64,000 nt of DNA, taken from positions 3,257,501 to 3,321,500 of the forward strand of contig NZ_CP056783.1 in the NCBI RefSeq assembly GCF_023278045.1, read 5' to 3'. The first letter of the stretch is position 1. Every line of letters starts with the position of its first letter. The DNA is from Flavobacterium sp. K5-23. GTDB taxonomy: Bacteria; Bacteroidota; Bacteroidia; Flavobacteriales; Flavobacteriaceae. The notes under the pieces were generated by a model. The model ran no database searches and was not told where the DNA came from. It was given only the letters and a program-made list of their open reading frames with translations. This document shows positions 47,467-57,323 of the stretch, piece by piece. A program made the position numbers and the translations under genes.

Positions 47467-48570
47467 TTTCTTACTGTTCTCTTTTTTCCTTTGATCAATA
47501 CGATTTTGAGCGATAGTTAATGCTGCGTGATGCGTAGTTATTCCATTAGCAATAGCATAATCAAAAATTTCTAAGGTAGTATTATAGATGTTTTCTGTTC
47601 TACTCATGATTTCTGCTTTGTCATAATGAGCTAATTCAGCATATACATTTATAATTCCACCTGCATTAATCAAGAAATCAGGAGCATATAAAATCCCTCT
47701 TTCTTGTAGAATTGCACCGTGAATATCTTCATTTGCTAATTGATTATTAGCAGCACCAGCGATTACCTTTGCTTTAATTTTATAAACAGTATCATTATTC
47801 AATGTTGCTCCCATTGCACATGGCGCATAAATATCAACATCAGCAGTATATAAATCAGTCCCAGTATATATTTCAGCACTGTATTTAGCACTCACTTCGT
47901 TTAACTTTTCCTGATTGATATCAGCAATAGTTACAATCGCTCCTTCTTTTGCTAAATAATCAACTAATATTTCACCTACGTGACCAATTCCCTGAACTAA
48001 TACTTTTTTTCCTGTAAGCACATCAGAACCAAATTGTTGTTTTGCAGCTGCTTTCATTCCCATATACACACCATAAGCGGTAACTGGTGATGGATTCCCT
48101 GCTCCACCTCTAGATTCAGAAATTCCTGTAACATAAGGAGTCACATCTCTTACTGTATCCATATCACTCGTTTCCATTCCTACATCTTCAGCAGTAATGT
48201 ATCTCCCTGATAATGAATGAACAAATTCACCAAACTTACGCATCAACTCAGGCGTTTTTTGTGTTTTGGCATCACCTATAATAACCGCTTTCCCACCACC
48301 AATATTCAAACCTGTAATTGCTGCTTTAAATGTCATTCCACGTGAAAGACGCAACACATCATTTAATGCATCCCACTCAGTTGCATAATTAAACATTCTA
48401 GTTCCTCCCAAAGCAGGTCCCATAACCGAATTATGAATACCAATAATTGCTTTTAAACCTGTATCTTTGTCGTTACAAAATACAATTTGTTCGTGATCAT
48501 CAAATGATAATTGTCCAAAAACGGGATCCATTTTTTGAAGTTCCTTTCCTGTTGTGAAAGTTGCATCCAT
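47464..48570 (-). CDS. Glu/Leu/Phe/Val dehydrogenase (leucine dehydrogenase type)
   Basis: 368 residues. The substrate loop has GPALGGTRMFNYATEWDALN, and GLNIGGGKAVIIGD contains the catalytic lysine. The NAD-binding domain has VQGIGHVGEILVDYLAKEGA and the C-terminal NAAG-like AGAANNQLANEDIHG. It reversibly deaminates branched-chain amino acids using NAD+. Size and the GGGKAVI motif favour leucine over glutamate dehydrogenase. It could feed the branched-chain E2 path. Confidence 0.93.
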   Translation of the reverse strand: MDATFTTGKELQKMDPVFGQLSFDDHEQIVFCNDKDTGLKAIIGIHNSVMGPALGGTRMFNYATEWDALNDVLRLSRGMTFKAAITGLNIGGGKAVIIGDAKTQKTPELMRKFGEFVHSLSGRYITAEDVGMETSDMDTVRDVTPYVTGISESRGGAGNPSPVTAYGVYMGMKAAAKQQFGSDVLTGKKVLVQGIGHVGEILVDYLAKEGAIVTIADINQEKLNEVSAKYSAEIYTGTDLYTADVDIYAPCAMGATLNNDTVYKIKAKVIAGAANNQLANEDIHGAILQERGILYAPDFLINAGGIINVYAELAHYDKAEIMSRTENIYNTTLEIFDYAIANGITTHHAALTIAQNRIDQRKKENSKK

Positions 48571-48771
48571 AGTATAATTTTTTATAGTGATAAATTATGA
48601 ATTTGTCAAAAAGACAAGCCAAAATTACACAAAAAATACATATCTGTAAAAATATTTATATAAAACTGCAAATTTAGCAACATTGAAGCAATACGGCCTG
48701 ATAGGAGTACTAATTATATTCGAATATAATTCACAAAACCAATACATTTCAAAACAGAATATCTTAAAAAA

Positions 48772-50532
48772 ATGAAAGAATTACGTTATTTAAATAAATA
48801 TTTCGTTAAATATAAATTTAGTTTTTTACTGGGAATCGTCATAACAATAATTGCACAAATCTTTTCATTATTCACCCCAAAACTGATTAGCAAATCATTT
48901 AAGGTAATTGAATCATTTTCTAAAGATAATACCATAGATCCATCGGTTATTCAACAAGAATTAATTTCGAATATTCTATTGATTATAGCAACAACTATTA
49001 TAGCCGGATTCCTGACATTTTTAATGAGACAAACACTAATCGTTATGTCGCGTCACATTGAATTTGACCTTAAAAACGAAGTGTTTAGACAATACGAGAA
49101 TTTATCTCAAAATTTTTACAAACAAAATCGTACTGGCGACTTGATGAATCGTATAAGTGAGGATGTATCCAAAGTAAGAATGTATGTAGGTCCAGCAGTA
49201 ATGTACACCATCAATACCATTATTCGATTTACAATAGTAATCACCTATATGTATAATGTTTCCCCAAGGCTGACATTATATACTATTCTTCCATTGCCTA
49301 TTTTGTCTTATTGCATATTTAAATTAAGTACCGAAATCAATAAAAGGAGTACCATATTCCAACAATATTTATCGAAAGTTTCTAGCTTCACCCAAGAAAT
49401 ATTCTCAGGAATTCGTGTAATAAAAGCCTATTCATTAGAAAACCAACATCAGAATAATATGATTGAGTTGGCTAACGAAAGCAAAAGTAAGAGTTTGAAT
49501 TTAGCTAAATTACAAGCGATTTTCGGTCCTTTAATGCTAGCATTAATTGGAATAAGCAACCTGGTAGTTATCTATTTTGGTGGATTAATGTATATCGATG
49601 GAACAATAAAGAGTATTGGAACAATTGCTGAATTTATCCTGTATGTAAATATGCTTACCTGGCCAGTTGCTTCTTTAGGATGGGTATCTTCAATGGTTCA
49701 AGAAGCTGAAGCATCGCAAAAACGAATTAATGAATTCCTTAAAATTGAACCTGAAATTAAAAACAACAACCCCAACCATTCTATTATTGAAGGAAATATT
49801 TCATTCGAAAACGTAAGTTACACTTATATTGACACTAATATTACTGCTTTAAAAAATATCAGTTTCACCGTTAATAAAGGAGAAACACTGGCTATTCTAG
49901 GAAAAACTGGCTCTGGAAAATCAACTATACTTTCATTGATTTCTAGACTTTATGATGTAAACGATGGTCAGATAACAATCGACGGAAAAGAAATAAGCAC
50001 CTTGAATTTATACGACTTACGTAACAATATTGGAATTGTTCCCCAAGATGCCTTTTTATTTTCGGATTCGATTCTAAACAATATCAAATTTGGGAAAGAA
50101 AATGCAACAGATGAAGAAGTAAAAACTGCTGCAAAAAATGCCGTAGTGCATAAAAACATTATGGGATTCAGCAAGAAATACGATACGGTTTTAGGCGAAA
50201 GAGGAATTACCCTTTCCGGTGGTCAAAAACAACGTGTTTCTATCGCAAGAGCCATTATCAAAAACCCTCCTATTTTATTATTTGACGACTGTTTATCGGC
50301 AGTAGATACCGAAACCGAAGAGACTATTTTGAACAATTTAAACGAAATTTGTAAGAACAAAACAACTATAATTGTAAGCCATCGTGTTTCATCTGCTAAG
50401 AATGCAGATAAAATAATAATACTTGACGAAGGAAAAATCATTCAACAAGGTTCTCATAATCAACTGATAAATCAAGAAGGCTATTATGCATCTCTCTATT
50501 TGAAACAATTATCCGAAAAAGAATTGCAATAA
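48772..50532 (+). CDS. ABC transporter, fused permease and ATPase (exporter type)
   Basis: 586 residues. About six membrane helices in the first 320 residues (LLGIVITIIAQIFSLFTP, ILLIIATTIIAGFLTFLM, VMYTINTIIRFTIVITYM...). The ATPase half has GKTGSGKST (Walker A), IVPQDAFLFSDSI (Q-loop), LSGGQKQRVSIARAI and ILLFDDCLSAVDTETEETIL, then IIVSHRVSSAKNADKI (H-loop). In Walker B the catalytic-base position after the Asp carries Asp, not Glu (FDDCL), so as a homodimer both sites may be slow. The substrate is unknown (lipid or drug exporter class). Confidence 0.92.
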   Translation: MKELRYLNKYFVKYKFSFLLGIVITIIAQIFSLFTPKLISKSFKVIESFSKDNTIDPSVIQQELISNILLIIATTIIAGFLTFLMRQTLIVMSRHIEFDLKNEVFRQYENLSQNFYKQNRTGDLMNRISEDVSKVRMYVGPAVMYTINTIIRFTIVITYMYNVSPRLTLYTILPLPILSYCIFKLSTEINKRSTIFQQYLSKVSSFTQEIFSGIRVIKAYSLENQHQNNMIELANESKSKSLNLAKLQAIFGPLMLALIGISNLVVIYFGGLMYIDGTIKSIGTIAEFILYVNMLTWPVASLGWVSSMVQEAEASQKRINEFLKIEPEIKNNNPNHSIIEGNISFENVSYTYIDTNITALKNISFTVNKGETLAILGKTGSGKSTILSLISRLYDVNDGQITIDGKEISTLNLYDLRNNIGIVPQDAFLFSDSILNNIKFGKENATDEEVKTAAKNAVVHKNIMGFSKKYDTVLGERGITLSGGQKQRVSIARAIIKNPPILLFDDCLSAVDTETEETILNNLNEICKNKTTIIVSHRVSSAKNADKIIILDEGKIIQQGSHNQLINQEGYYASLYLKQLSEKELQ

Positions 50533-50606
50533 TTGTTGTGTAATACATATATTTTTTAGATTTTTGAGTACTACTTAACAACCAAATATAAACTGAGAGA
50601 CGGATT

Positions 50607-50990
50607 ATGAGAGAAAATGACATATTAGAAAAAGAAGAGATTTTTTCCAAGGTTTTACGTGCTGGAAGAAGAACATACTTCTTTGATGTGAGGGCTACAA
50701 AAGCAGATGATTATTATATTACGATTACCGAGAGTAAAAAATTTACTGAAGAAGATGGATCTTTTCATTTTAAGAAACATAAAATATATTTATACAAGGA
50801 AGATTTTACTTCTTTTGCAGAAATTCTAGAAGAGATGACATCTTATGTTTTGAACCACAAAGGCGAAGAAGTAATTTCAGAAAGACACCAAAAGGATTTC
50901 AAAAAAGAATATGCTAACGAAAAAGTAACTTCTAATGGTGAAATTCCACACATATCAAGTTTTACAGACATTGATTTTGATGACATCTAA
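50607..50990 (+). CDS. DUF3276 (PUR-alpha-like) protein
   Basis: 127 residues. KVLRAGRRTYFFDVRATKAD followed by DYYITITESKKF and KHKIYLYKEDFTSFAEILEE is the conserved nucleic-acid-binding core of bacterial PUR-alpha proteins. The C-terminus is charged and disordered. It probably binds single-stranded DNA or RNA. It stands alone between the ABC exporter and MscS genes. Confidence 0.9.
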   Translation: MRENDILEKEEIFSKVLRAGRRTYFFDVRATKADDYYITITESKKFTEEDGSFHFKKHKIYLYKEDFTSFAEILEEMTSYVLNHKGEEVISERHQKDFKKEYANEKVTSNGEIPHISSFTDIDFDDI

Positions 50991-51027
50991 TTTAAATCTT
51001 TAAATTAGACACATTAATAACTTACGT

Positions 51028-51068
51028 AAAAAGTTCAAAAATCATATGGTTTTTGAACTTTTTGTTTT
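51028..51068 (+). terminator. terminator of the DUF3276 gene
   Basis: Arms AAAAAGTTCAAAAA (51028-51041) and TTTTTGAACTTTTT (51050-51063) with a further T-tract after one G. Confidence 0.85.
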
Positions 51069-51096
51069 TATAAAAATTAACTAAATTATACATTCT

Positions 51097-51987
51097 ATGC
51101 AAGAAATAGTAACAAAATACGCCGACAAATATGCAGAACTAATTATCCCATGGCTTTTGACTAGTGGGTTACAAATTATCATCATTATAATAGGTGCATT
51201 AATTCTCAACAAAATAATAAGTAGTTTTATTGAGAAAGCAGTTAGAATCGCCGTTAGACCTGATGGTATCTCTTCTAAAGAGGCAGAAGAAAAGAGAGAA
51301 AACACATTGATCCAAATTTTCAATACCACTGCAAAAATTAGTTTATTGACAATTACAGGTTTAATGGTTCTTCAAGAATTTGGAGTAGAAATCGCACCTA
51401 TATTAGCGGCAGCAGGAATCGTGGGATTAGCATTTGGATTTGGGGGACAATACCTAATTAGAGATATTATTTCCGGCCTTTTTATCATTCTAGAAAACCA
51501 ATACCGCATAGGTGATGTCGTGAATTTTGACAATGCAGGAGGAACTGTTGAAGAAATTAGTTTAAGAAAAACTACATTGAGAGATATTGACGGAACGGTT
51601 CATCATATTCCTCATGGAGAAATTAAAAAAGTGTCTAATCTTTCTAAAGATTATTCCCGTGTGAACTTAGATATGGGTGTGGGATACAGTTCTAACCTTG
51701 AACATGTAATCGAAGTGATTAACAATGTAGGTAATGAAATTGCGGCTGACCCAAAGTGGAAACAATATATCATAGCTACACCACAATTTTTACGTGTGAA
51801 TGATTTTGCCGATTCAGCGATCATGCTAAAAATATTAGGAGAAACATTACCACACCGTCAATGGGAGGTTACTGGAGAACTTAGAAAAAGATTAAAAATA
51901 GCTTTTGACAAAGAAGGAATTGAAATTCCATTTCCACAAATGGTAATGCACAAAGCAAAAGAACCAGTAAACAATTCTGAAATATAA
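51097..51987 (+). CDS. mechanosensitive ion channel family protein (MscS type)
   Basis: 296 residues. Three membrane helices; the pore helix is GIVGLAFGFGGQYLIRDIIS with glycine/alanine packing, followed by GLFIILENQYRIGDVVNFDN and the beta domain with TTLRDIDGTVHHIPHGEIKK. The C-terminal alpha/beta cap is present. It opens when turgor rises and releases solutes. Length is close to small MscS. Confidence 0.95.
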   Translation: MQEIVTKYADKYAELIIPWLLTSGLQIIIIIIGALILNKIISSFIEKAVRIAVRPDGISSKEAEEKRENTLIQIFNTTAKISLLTITGLMVLQEFGVEIAPILAAAGIVGLAFGFGGQYLIRDIISGLFIILENQYRIGDVVNFDNAGGTVEEISLRKTTLRDIDGTVHHIPHGEIKKVSNLSKDYSRVNLDMGVGYSSNLEHVIEVINNVGNEIAADPKWKQYIIATPQFLRVNDFADSAIMLKILGETLPHRQWEVTGELRKRLKIAFDKEGIEIPFPQMVMHKAKEPVNNSEI

Positions 51988-52009
51988 ACTACCCTATTTA
52001 TTCGTCCTT

Positions 52010-52047
52010 TTAAAAGTCTGAAAATCAATTGATTTTCAGACTTTTAA
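52010..52047. terminator. perfect 38-base palindrome, bidirectional terminator-like
   Basis: TTAAAAGTCTGAAAATCAA (52010-52028) is exactly complementary to the next 19 bases, with no loop-out bases, followed by TTT. It is downstream of MscS. No gene ends on the other strand nearby. The remaining 230 bases before the P-type ATPase start are AT-rich without visible signals. Confidence 0.7.
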
Positions 52048-52285
52048 TTTATAGATTATTATTACTAGAAAGATACTGAAAATGGCATAGGTCTTTTCAA
52101 CGATAAGAAGTGTTTTTACAATACTAGCTAAATCCATAGTAGAATATTTTTCATCCTAATGACTTAGGAAAATGGTAATAAATTATAAAACCAACAAGTA
52201 CTATTCTTTTAGTAAGCCAGCCAACTATCATTTTAAGATAAAAGTAAAAACCTTATATTTGAGTAACTCCTACCAAATTTATTCA

Positions 52286-54793
52286 ATGTCAAAAGAAATC
52301 AATATTCCTGAAAATATCATTGGCCTAACTGATACTGAAGTTATTACTTCCAGAGAACGATTTGGGAACAATGAACAAATTCAAAAACAACAATACAAAT
52401 GGTGGCTGGCCCTTTTTGATTTATTAAAAGAGCCTATGCTTTTACTTTTAATCGCTGTGGCGATAATCTATTTTATCTTAGGCGAAAATAGTGAAGCTTT
52501 TTTTATGCTTGCTGCAATAGTGGTTGTTTCAGGAATATCGTTTTATCAGGACAATCGCAGCAGGAAAGCACTGGAAGCACTAGAAAAATTGAACGAACCA
52601 TTGAGTTCCGTTTTACGAAATGGTGTTGCAATAAAAATTCCCACACGTGAAATTGTTATTAATGATTTGGTCATTGCAGAAGAAGGCAACACTATTAATG
52701 CCGATGGAGAAATTGTACATAGCAATGATTTTTCAGTTAATGAATCTACCCTTACCGGCGAAGCCTACTCCGTTTTTAAATCGGAGAAAACAGATAAAAA
52801 AACCGTTTTTAGCGGCACTTTAGTTGCTTCTGGATTAGCAGTTTATAAAGCAACCAAAATTGGTCCCGAAACTGAAATTGGAAAACTAGGAAGTTCCATT
52901 CTAAACATTAAGGAACAACCTACGCCGCTACAAGTACAAATTGAAAAATTCGTAAAAGGAATGGCTGTTATAGGAATAGTTATTTTCTTATTGGTTTGGG
53001 GTGTTTATTTCTGGAAAACCCATAATTTACTGAACAGTTTATTAAAAGGACTGACCCTGGCAATGTCTATTTTACCCGAAGAAATTCCAGTGGCATTTAC
53101 CACCTTTATGGCTTTGGGTTCTTGGAGATTAATGAAAGAAGGCGTGATTGTAAAAAAAATAAGAACCGTAGAAACTTTAGGGAGTGCCACCGTAATTTGC
53201 ACCGATAAAACGGGAACCATTACGGAAAACAAAATGAGTTTACAATCGGTTTATGCTTTCAACACCAATAAATTATTCGAAAAAGAAAACTGGAATGATC
53301 CCGAAGCCAAAAAAGTAATTGAAATGGCTATGTGGGCGAGTGAACCGGTTCCTTTTGATCCAATGGAAAAAACATTACATCAAGAATACGAGGCAATAAC
53401 TTCTAAAGACACTCGAAGAGATTTCCTGATGGTACATGAATATCCTCTTGATGGAAAACCGCCTATGATGACGCATATTTTTCAAAATCAAGAAGGCAAA
53501 CGAATTATTGCCGCAAAAGGAGCTCCCGAAGCAATTTTAAAAGTATCCAACCTCAACGAAGACGAAAAAAACACGATTCTTAAAACAATGGAAATTTTGG
53601 CATCCAAAGGGTATCGAATTCTTGGAGTGGCGCATTCTGATTATTCCGAAAAAAACTTTCCTTTAAACCAAGAAGAGCTTCCCTTCCATTTTGATGGTTT
53701 AGTCGTTTTTTACGATCCGCCAAAAGCGAATATTCAGCAAATAATTAAACAATTCTATGAAGCGGGCATTCAGGTAAAAGTAATAACCGGTGACAATAGC
53801 GCCACCACTAAAGCCATTGCGGAAATGGCTGGAATTAAAAATCCAGATATTGTTATGGAAGGGGAAGAAATAATGAAGCTGGACGAAGTGAAAAGGCTAC
53901 AAAGCATACACAACAGTACCCTTATGACCCGTATGTTTCCCGAAGCAAAATTGGCTGTGGTAAATGCACTCAAAAAAGACAATCAAATTGTGGCGATGAT
54001 AGGTGACGGTGTCAATGACGGCCCTGCATTAAAAGCATCACACATTGGGATTGCAATGGGTAAAAAAGGGACCGAAATTGCTAAAACAGCCGCCGACTTA
54101 ATTCTAGTCGATGATGATTTATCAAAAATGATTGTGGCTGTAGCTGCGGGTCGTCGTATTTACACTAATTTAAAAAAAGCAGTACAGTATATTGTTTCCA
54201 TACACATCCCCATTATCCTTACCGTTTCACTACCGCTGTTTTTTGGATGGGTTTATCCCGATATTTTTACTCCAGTCCACGTTATTTTTCTAGAGTTAAT
54301 AATGGGTCCAATGTGTTCGATTGTGTATGAAAACGAACCTGCTGAAAAAAACAGTATGCAACAAAGACCACGGCAGTTAGGTAGCACTTTCTTGTCTCTA
54401 AAAGAAATGGGAATCAGCATCATTCAAGGAATTGTAATAACGCTCGGGATATTATTTGTATACCAATTAACGGTTCAAAATGGAGGAAATGAAAACTTAA
54501 CCCGAACTATGGTTTTCACCACTTTAGTTTTTTCAAATATCATTTTATCGCTCGTCAATCGTTCCTTTTATTATTCGGTTATTTCTTCTTTGAAAAACAA
54601 AAATAATATGATGGTGTTCGTCAATTCCATCACCTTACTGATGCTTGGAATGATTTTATACATCACTCCCATTGCTGATTTTTTTGAAGTTCTTCCGTTG
54701 CAATTTCACCAAATTGGAATTTGTCTCTCAATAAGTGCAGTTTCAGTACTTTGGATTGAAATATGGAAATGGAATAAACGCTTAAAAAATTAA
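52286..54793 (+). CDS. cation-transporting P-type ATPase
   Basis: 835 residues from the ATG at 52286 (MSKEINIPENIIGL); the longer in-frame reading to 52172 has no family match. Motifs: actuator LTGEA (156-160, TGEA where TGES is usual), ion site SILPEEIPVA (261-270), phosphorylation DKTGT with Asp307, and hinge MIGDGVNDGPALKAS. The PEEIP pattern and two C-terminal hydrophobic blocks fit the type II (Ca2+/Na+-like) group. The transported ion is uncertain. Followed by the DoxX-rhodanese pair. Confidence 0.92.
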   Translation: MSKEINIPENIIGLTDTEVITSRERFGNNEQIQKQQYKWWLALFDLLKEPMLLLLIAVAIIYFILGENSEAFFMLAAIVVVSGISFYQDNRSRKALEALEKLNEPLSSVLRNGVAIKIPTREIVINDLVIAEEGNTINADGEIVHSNDFSVNESTLTGEAYSVFKSEKTDKKTVFSGTLVASGLAVYKATKIGPETEIGKLGSSILNIKEQPTPLQVQIEKFVKGMAVIGIVIFLLVWGVYFWKTHNLLNSLLKGLTLAMSILPEEIPVAFTTFMALGSWRLMKEGVIVKKIRTVETLGSATVICTDKTGTITENKMSLQSVYAFNTNKLFEKENWNDPEAKKVIEMAMWASEPVPFDPMEKTLHQEYEAITSKDTRRDFLMVHEYPLDGKPPMMTHIFQNQEGKRIIAAKGAPEAILKVSNLNEDEKNTILKTMEILASKGYRILGVAHSDYSEKNFPLNQEELPFHFDGLVVFYDPPKANIQQIIKQFYEAGIQVKVITGDNSATTKAIAEMAGIKNPDIVMEGEEIMKLDEVKRLQSIHNSTLMTRMFPEAKLAVVNALKKDNQIVAMIGDGVNDGPALKASHIGIAMGKKGTEIAKTAADLILVDDDLSKMIVAVAAGRRIYTNLKKAVQYIVSIHIPIILTVSLPLFFGWVYPDIFTPVHVIFLELIMGPMCSIVYENEPAEKNSMQQRPRQLGSTFLSLKEMGISIIQGIVITLGILFVYQLTVQNGGNENLTRTMVFTTLVFSNIILSLVNRSFYYSVISSLKNKNNMMVFVNSITLLMLGMILYITPIADFFEVLPLQFHQIGICLSISAVSVLWIEIWKWNKRLKN

Positions 54794-54851
54794 TGATTAT
54801 CTTTATTATTCGAATTAAATTCTGATTATCAATTACTTAAATTTAAATAAA

Positions 54852-55217
54852 ATGGAAAATAAAGACAAAATTGTGTATTGGATTGCAACTGGATTATTAT
54901 CAGCAATGATGCTTATGTCAGCTGGAATGTACATATTCAACAATGCAATGGTTAGCGAATTATTTAAAAGTTTAGGCTACCCTGTTTATATTATATATCC
55001 ATTTGCTGTAGCCAAAATTTTAGGGATACTGGTTATATTAACTAAGAAATCCACTTTTCTTAAAGAGCTGGCTTATGCTGGTTTCTTTTATGACTTCCTA
55101 CTGGCTTTCAGCGCGCACATTAATGCCGAAGATGGTGGATATGTTCCCTCTATAGTTGCTATGACCTTGCTTATTATTTCTTATTTTTACGATAAAAAAG
55201 TTTTTAAAACTGCTTAA
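54852..55217 (+). CDS. DoxX-like small membrane protein
   Basis: 121 residues with about four membrane helices (IVYWIATGLLSAMMLMSAGM, VYIIYPFAVAKILGILVILT, ELAYAGFFYDFLLAFSA, IVAMTLLIISYFY). It is shorter than the DoxX protein at 4998. Its stop is directly joined to the start of the rhodanese gene (TAAATG), so the pair is coupled. DoxX proteins beside sulfurtransferases recall sulfur-linked roles, but this is inference. Confidence 0.85.
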   Translation: MENKDKIVYWIATGLLSAMMLMSAGMYIFNNAMVSELFKSLGYPVYIIYPFAVAKILGILVILTKKSTFLKELAYAGFFYDFLLAFSAHINAEDGGYVPSIVAMTLLIISYFYDKKVFKTA

Positions 55218-56042
55218 ATGAAAAAACCAATAGTTTCTGTCAGTTGGCTCAAGGAACATCTTGATGATGCTGACTTAATTATACTCGATGCCACACAAAA
55301 AGTAAATCAAGCTAAAGTAGAATCACAATTTGATGGGCTCCAAATAAAAGGGGCACGCTTTTTTGACATCAAAAATGATTTTAGCGACACGACAAATCCA
55401 TTGCCCAATACTTTACCTAATGCGGATGATTTTGCAAAAGCGGCCAGAAAGTTGGGCATAAACAAAGACAGTAAGATTGTTGTTTATGACAGCTTAGGAA
55501 TTTATTCAAGTCCTAGAGTGTGGTGGTTGTTTAAAATTATGGGACATTCAACCGTTTGGGTTTTGGATGGCGGTCTTCCGGCTTGGATTAAAGAAGGGTA
55601 TGCAACTGAACCAACACATCAATCCAATTACATAAAAGGAAATTTTGAATCGAAATTCAATCCTGATTTGGTTAAATCCAAAGAACAAATTTTAGAAAAC
55701 ATACACAACAAAGAAGCCGTATTGATTGATGCGCGTTCCAGTGACCGTTTTTCAGGGGAGACCGAAGAACCCCGAGTAGGATTACGAAGCGGACATATTC
55801 CAGGCTCCATCAATATACCATATACTAATCTTTTAAATGACGGCAAATTTTTACCCAAAGAAGAATTGGCCAAAATACTCCCGCAACATAACAAATCCTT
55901 ACTCTTTAGTTGTGGCTCCGGCGTTACAGCTTGCATTGATTTTATCGCTTACGAACTTATAGGGAATAACAACCCAAAAGCGGTCTATGATGGTTCTTGG
56001 ACTGAATGGGGACAAATTGAAAGTTTACCTATTGAGAAATAA
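55218..56042 (+). CDS. sulfurtransferase (3-mercaptopyruvate/thiosulfate type)
   Basis: 274 residues with two tandem rhodanese domains. Domain 1 (about 1-140) is catalytically inactive. Domain 2 (about 150-274) has the active cysteine in CGSGVTAC (Cys232), the motif of mercaptopyruvate sulfurtransferase. DARSSDRFSGETEEPR and LRSGHIPGSINIPYTN are present. It transfers sulfur to a thiol or cyanide acceptor, in the cytoplasm. It is coupled to the DoxX-like gene. Confidence 0.93.
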   Translation: MKKPIVSVSWLKEHLDDADLIILDATQKVNQAKVESQFDGLQIKGARFFDIKNDFSDTTNPLPNTLPNADDFAKAARKLGINKDSKIVVYDSLGIYSSPRVWWLFKIMGHSTVWVLDGGLPAWIKEGYATEPTHQSNYIKGNFESKFNPDLVKSKEQILENIHNKEAVLIDARSSDRFSGETEEPRVGLRSGHIPGSINIPYTNLLNDGKFLPKEELAKILPQHNKSLLFSCGSGVTACIDFIAYELIGNNNPKAVYDGSWTEWGQIESLPIEK

Positions 56043-56085
56043 ATAACCCCTTGAAATTAAGGCGTTTTTAACAAACACGAAATGA

Positions 56086-56529
56086 ATGAATAATGAACAA
56101 ATAAAAGAAAAAAGTTGGTGGAAAAGAAACTGGAAGTGGTTGTTACCAACACTATTCTTCATTTTTATTCTGGGGCTAGGGTTAATGACGATTACAGGAA
56201 ATGGTAAAAATATTAACGATTTAACCCAAGCCTATTCAGACAATTCTCTTTTTGAAAATGCATTTGAAAAAGCAAAAACAAACCAAAGGGTTATAGCTAT
56301 ACTTGGAGTTATAGAACCTATTGACAAGTTGGCCATCTTAGAAGGCAACACTAAATATTCGAACAATAATAATTCAGTAGATTTGACGGTAAGAATTATT
56401 GGAAACAAAGGAAAAGGAAAATTAGATGTATCCGCGGTCAGGAATGGCGCGACTTGGGAATACCGAAAAATTAACGTCCGAATTAAGCAAACACAAGAAG
56501 AAATACATATATTAAAAACAAAACTATGA
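56086..56529 (+). CDS. Coa1-like family membrane protein
   Basis: 147 residues. One membrane helix (WKWLLPTLFFIFILGLGL) near the N-terminus, then a soluble alpha/beta domain FEKAKTNQRVIAILGVIEPI and LTVRIIGNKGKGKLDVSAVR with TWEYRKINVRI. This resembles the cytochrome c oxidase assembly factor Coa1/Tim21-type domain widespread in bacteria. Its bacterial function is not established. It overlaps the next gene by four bases. Confidence 0.8.
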   Translation: MNNEQIKEKSWWKRNWKWLLPTLFFIFILGLGLMTITGNGKNINDLTQAYSDNSLFENAFEKAKTNQRVIAILGVIEPIDKLAILEGNTKYSNNNNSVDLTVRIIGNKGKGKLDVSAVRNGATWEYRKINVRIKQTQEEIHILKTKL

Positions 56530-57206
56530 ATTTCAAAGACGAAAGCAAACTAGACAATCCCGTTTGGTATTCTTTATCTGAAAGTCACAAGGAATACGCT
56601 ATAGACTATAGTGGATCTAAATTTTACCATCCTGATTATTGTCCGTTTGGAGGATTTATTGATGCAGAAACTACTTCAAGCGCTGCAAACAACTATTCTA
56701 AACTATGTCAAAACTTTTTTATTGTTGGTGAAAAACCAGTAATACCAAACAACTTAAAAATTATAGACGAATTAGTTTGTTTACAAATGATAATCTATGA
56801 TACTATAGATCTTCAATATACAGATGAAATTGTAAAACTAGAAGAGGAACATCTTGACGATTTAATGGGATTAGTCAAAATCGTTTATCCTGAATATTTC
56901 AAAGAAAAAACTGCCGATATAGGAAGTTATTACGGCATCTATATAAACAACCAACTCGTTGCTATGACAGGCGAAAGAATGAAAATGGATGGTTTTACGG
57001 AAGTAAGTGCCGTCATAACCCATCCCGATCACACAGGCAAAGGATATGCAAAACAATTAGTTGCCTACACGGCGAATGCTATTTTAAAAGAAAACAGTAT
57101 CCCTTTCCTTCACGTTTATGAAAAGAATTACGGTGCTATTAAACTTTATGAAAAATTGGGATTTAAGACAAGAACAAGAATGAGCTTTTGGAATATTACA
57201 ACCTAA
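56526..57206 (+). CDS. GNAT family N-acetyltransferase
   Basis: 226 residues. The N-terminal part carries a cysteine- and histidine-containing segment (YHPDYCPFGGFIDAETTSSA). The C-terminal GNAT fold is clear: YYGIYINNQLVAMTGERMKM, SAVITHPDHTGKGYAKQLVA (acetyl-CoA site, HTGKGYA), FLHVYEKNYGAIKLYEKLGF. It acetylates an unknown amine. Its ATG overlaps the stop of the Coa1-like gene (ATGA), so the two are translationally coupled. Confidence 0.9.
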   Translation: MNFKDESKLDNPVWYSLSESHKEYAIDYSGSKFYHPDYCPFGGFIDAETTSSAANNYSKLCQNFFIVGEKPVIPNNLKIIDELVCLQMIIYDTIDLQYTDEIVKLEEEHLDDLMGLVKIVYPEYFKEKTADIGSYYGIYINNQLVAMTGERMKMDGFTEVSAVITHPDHTGKGYAKQLVAYTANAILKENSIPFLHVYEKNYGAIKLYEKLGFKTRTRMSFWNITT

Positions 57207-57323
57207 CTGTAATTAAAAGCAAACTGAATCACTAAAACCATAACGCGTTGATTACCAATTGTTTTTAATAAATAAATCGTAACTTTATTACATTAATACA
57301 ATTAACTTTTAACAATAAGCGCT

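Noticed and set aside
54852..56042. Possible sulfur-oxidation (Sox/Dox) operon
   Set aside because: DoxX-like and rhodanese genes are coupled, but there are no Sox, DoxD or quinone-oxidoreductase genes around them.
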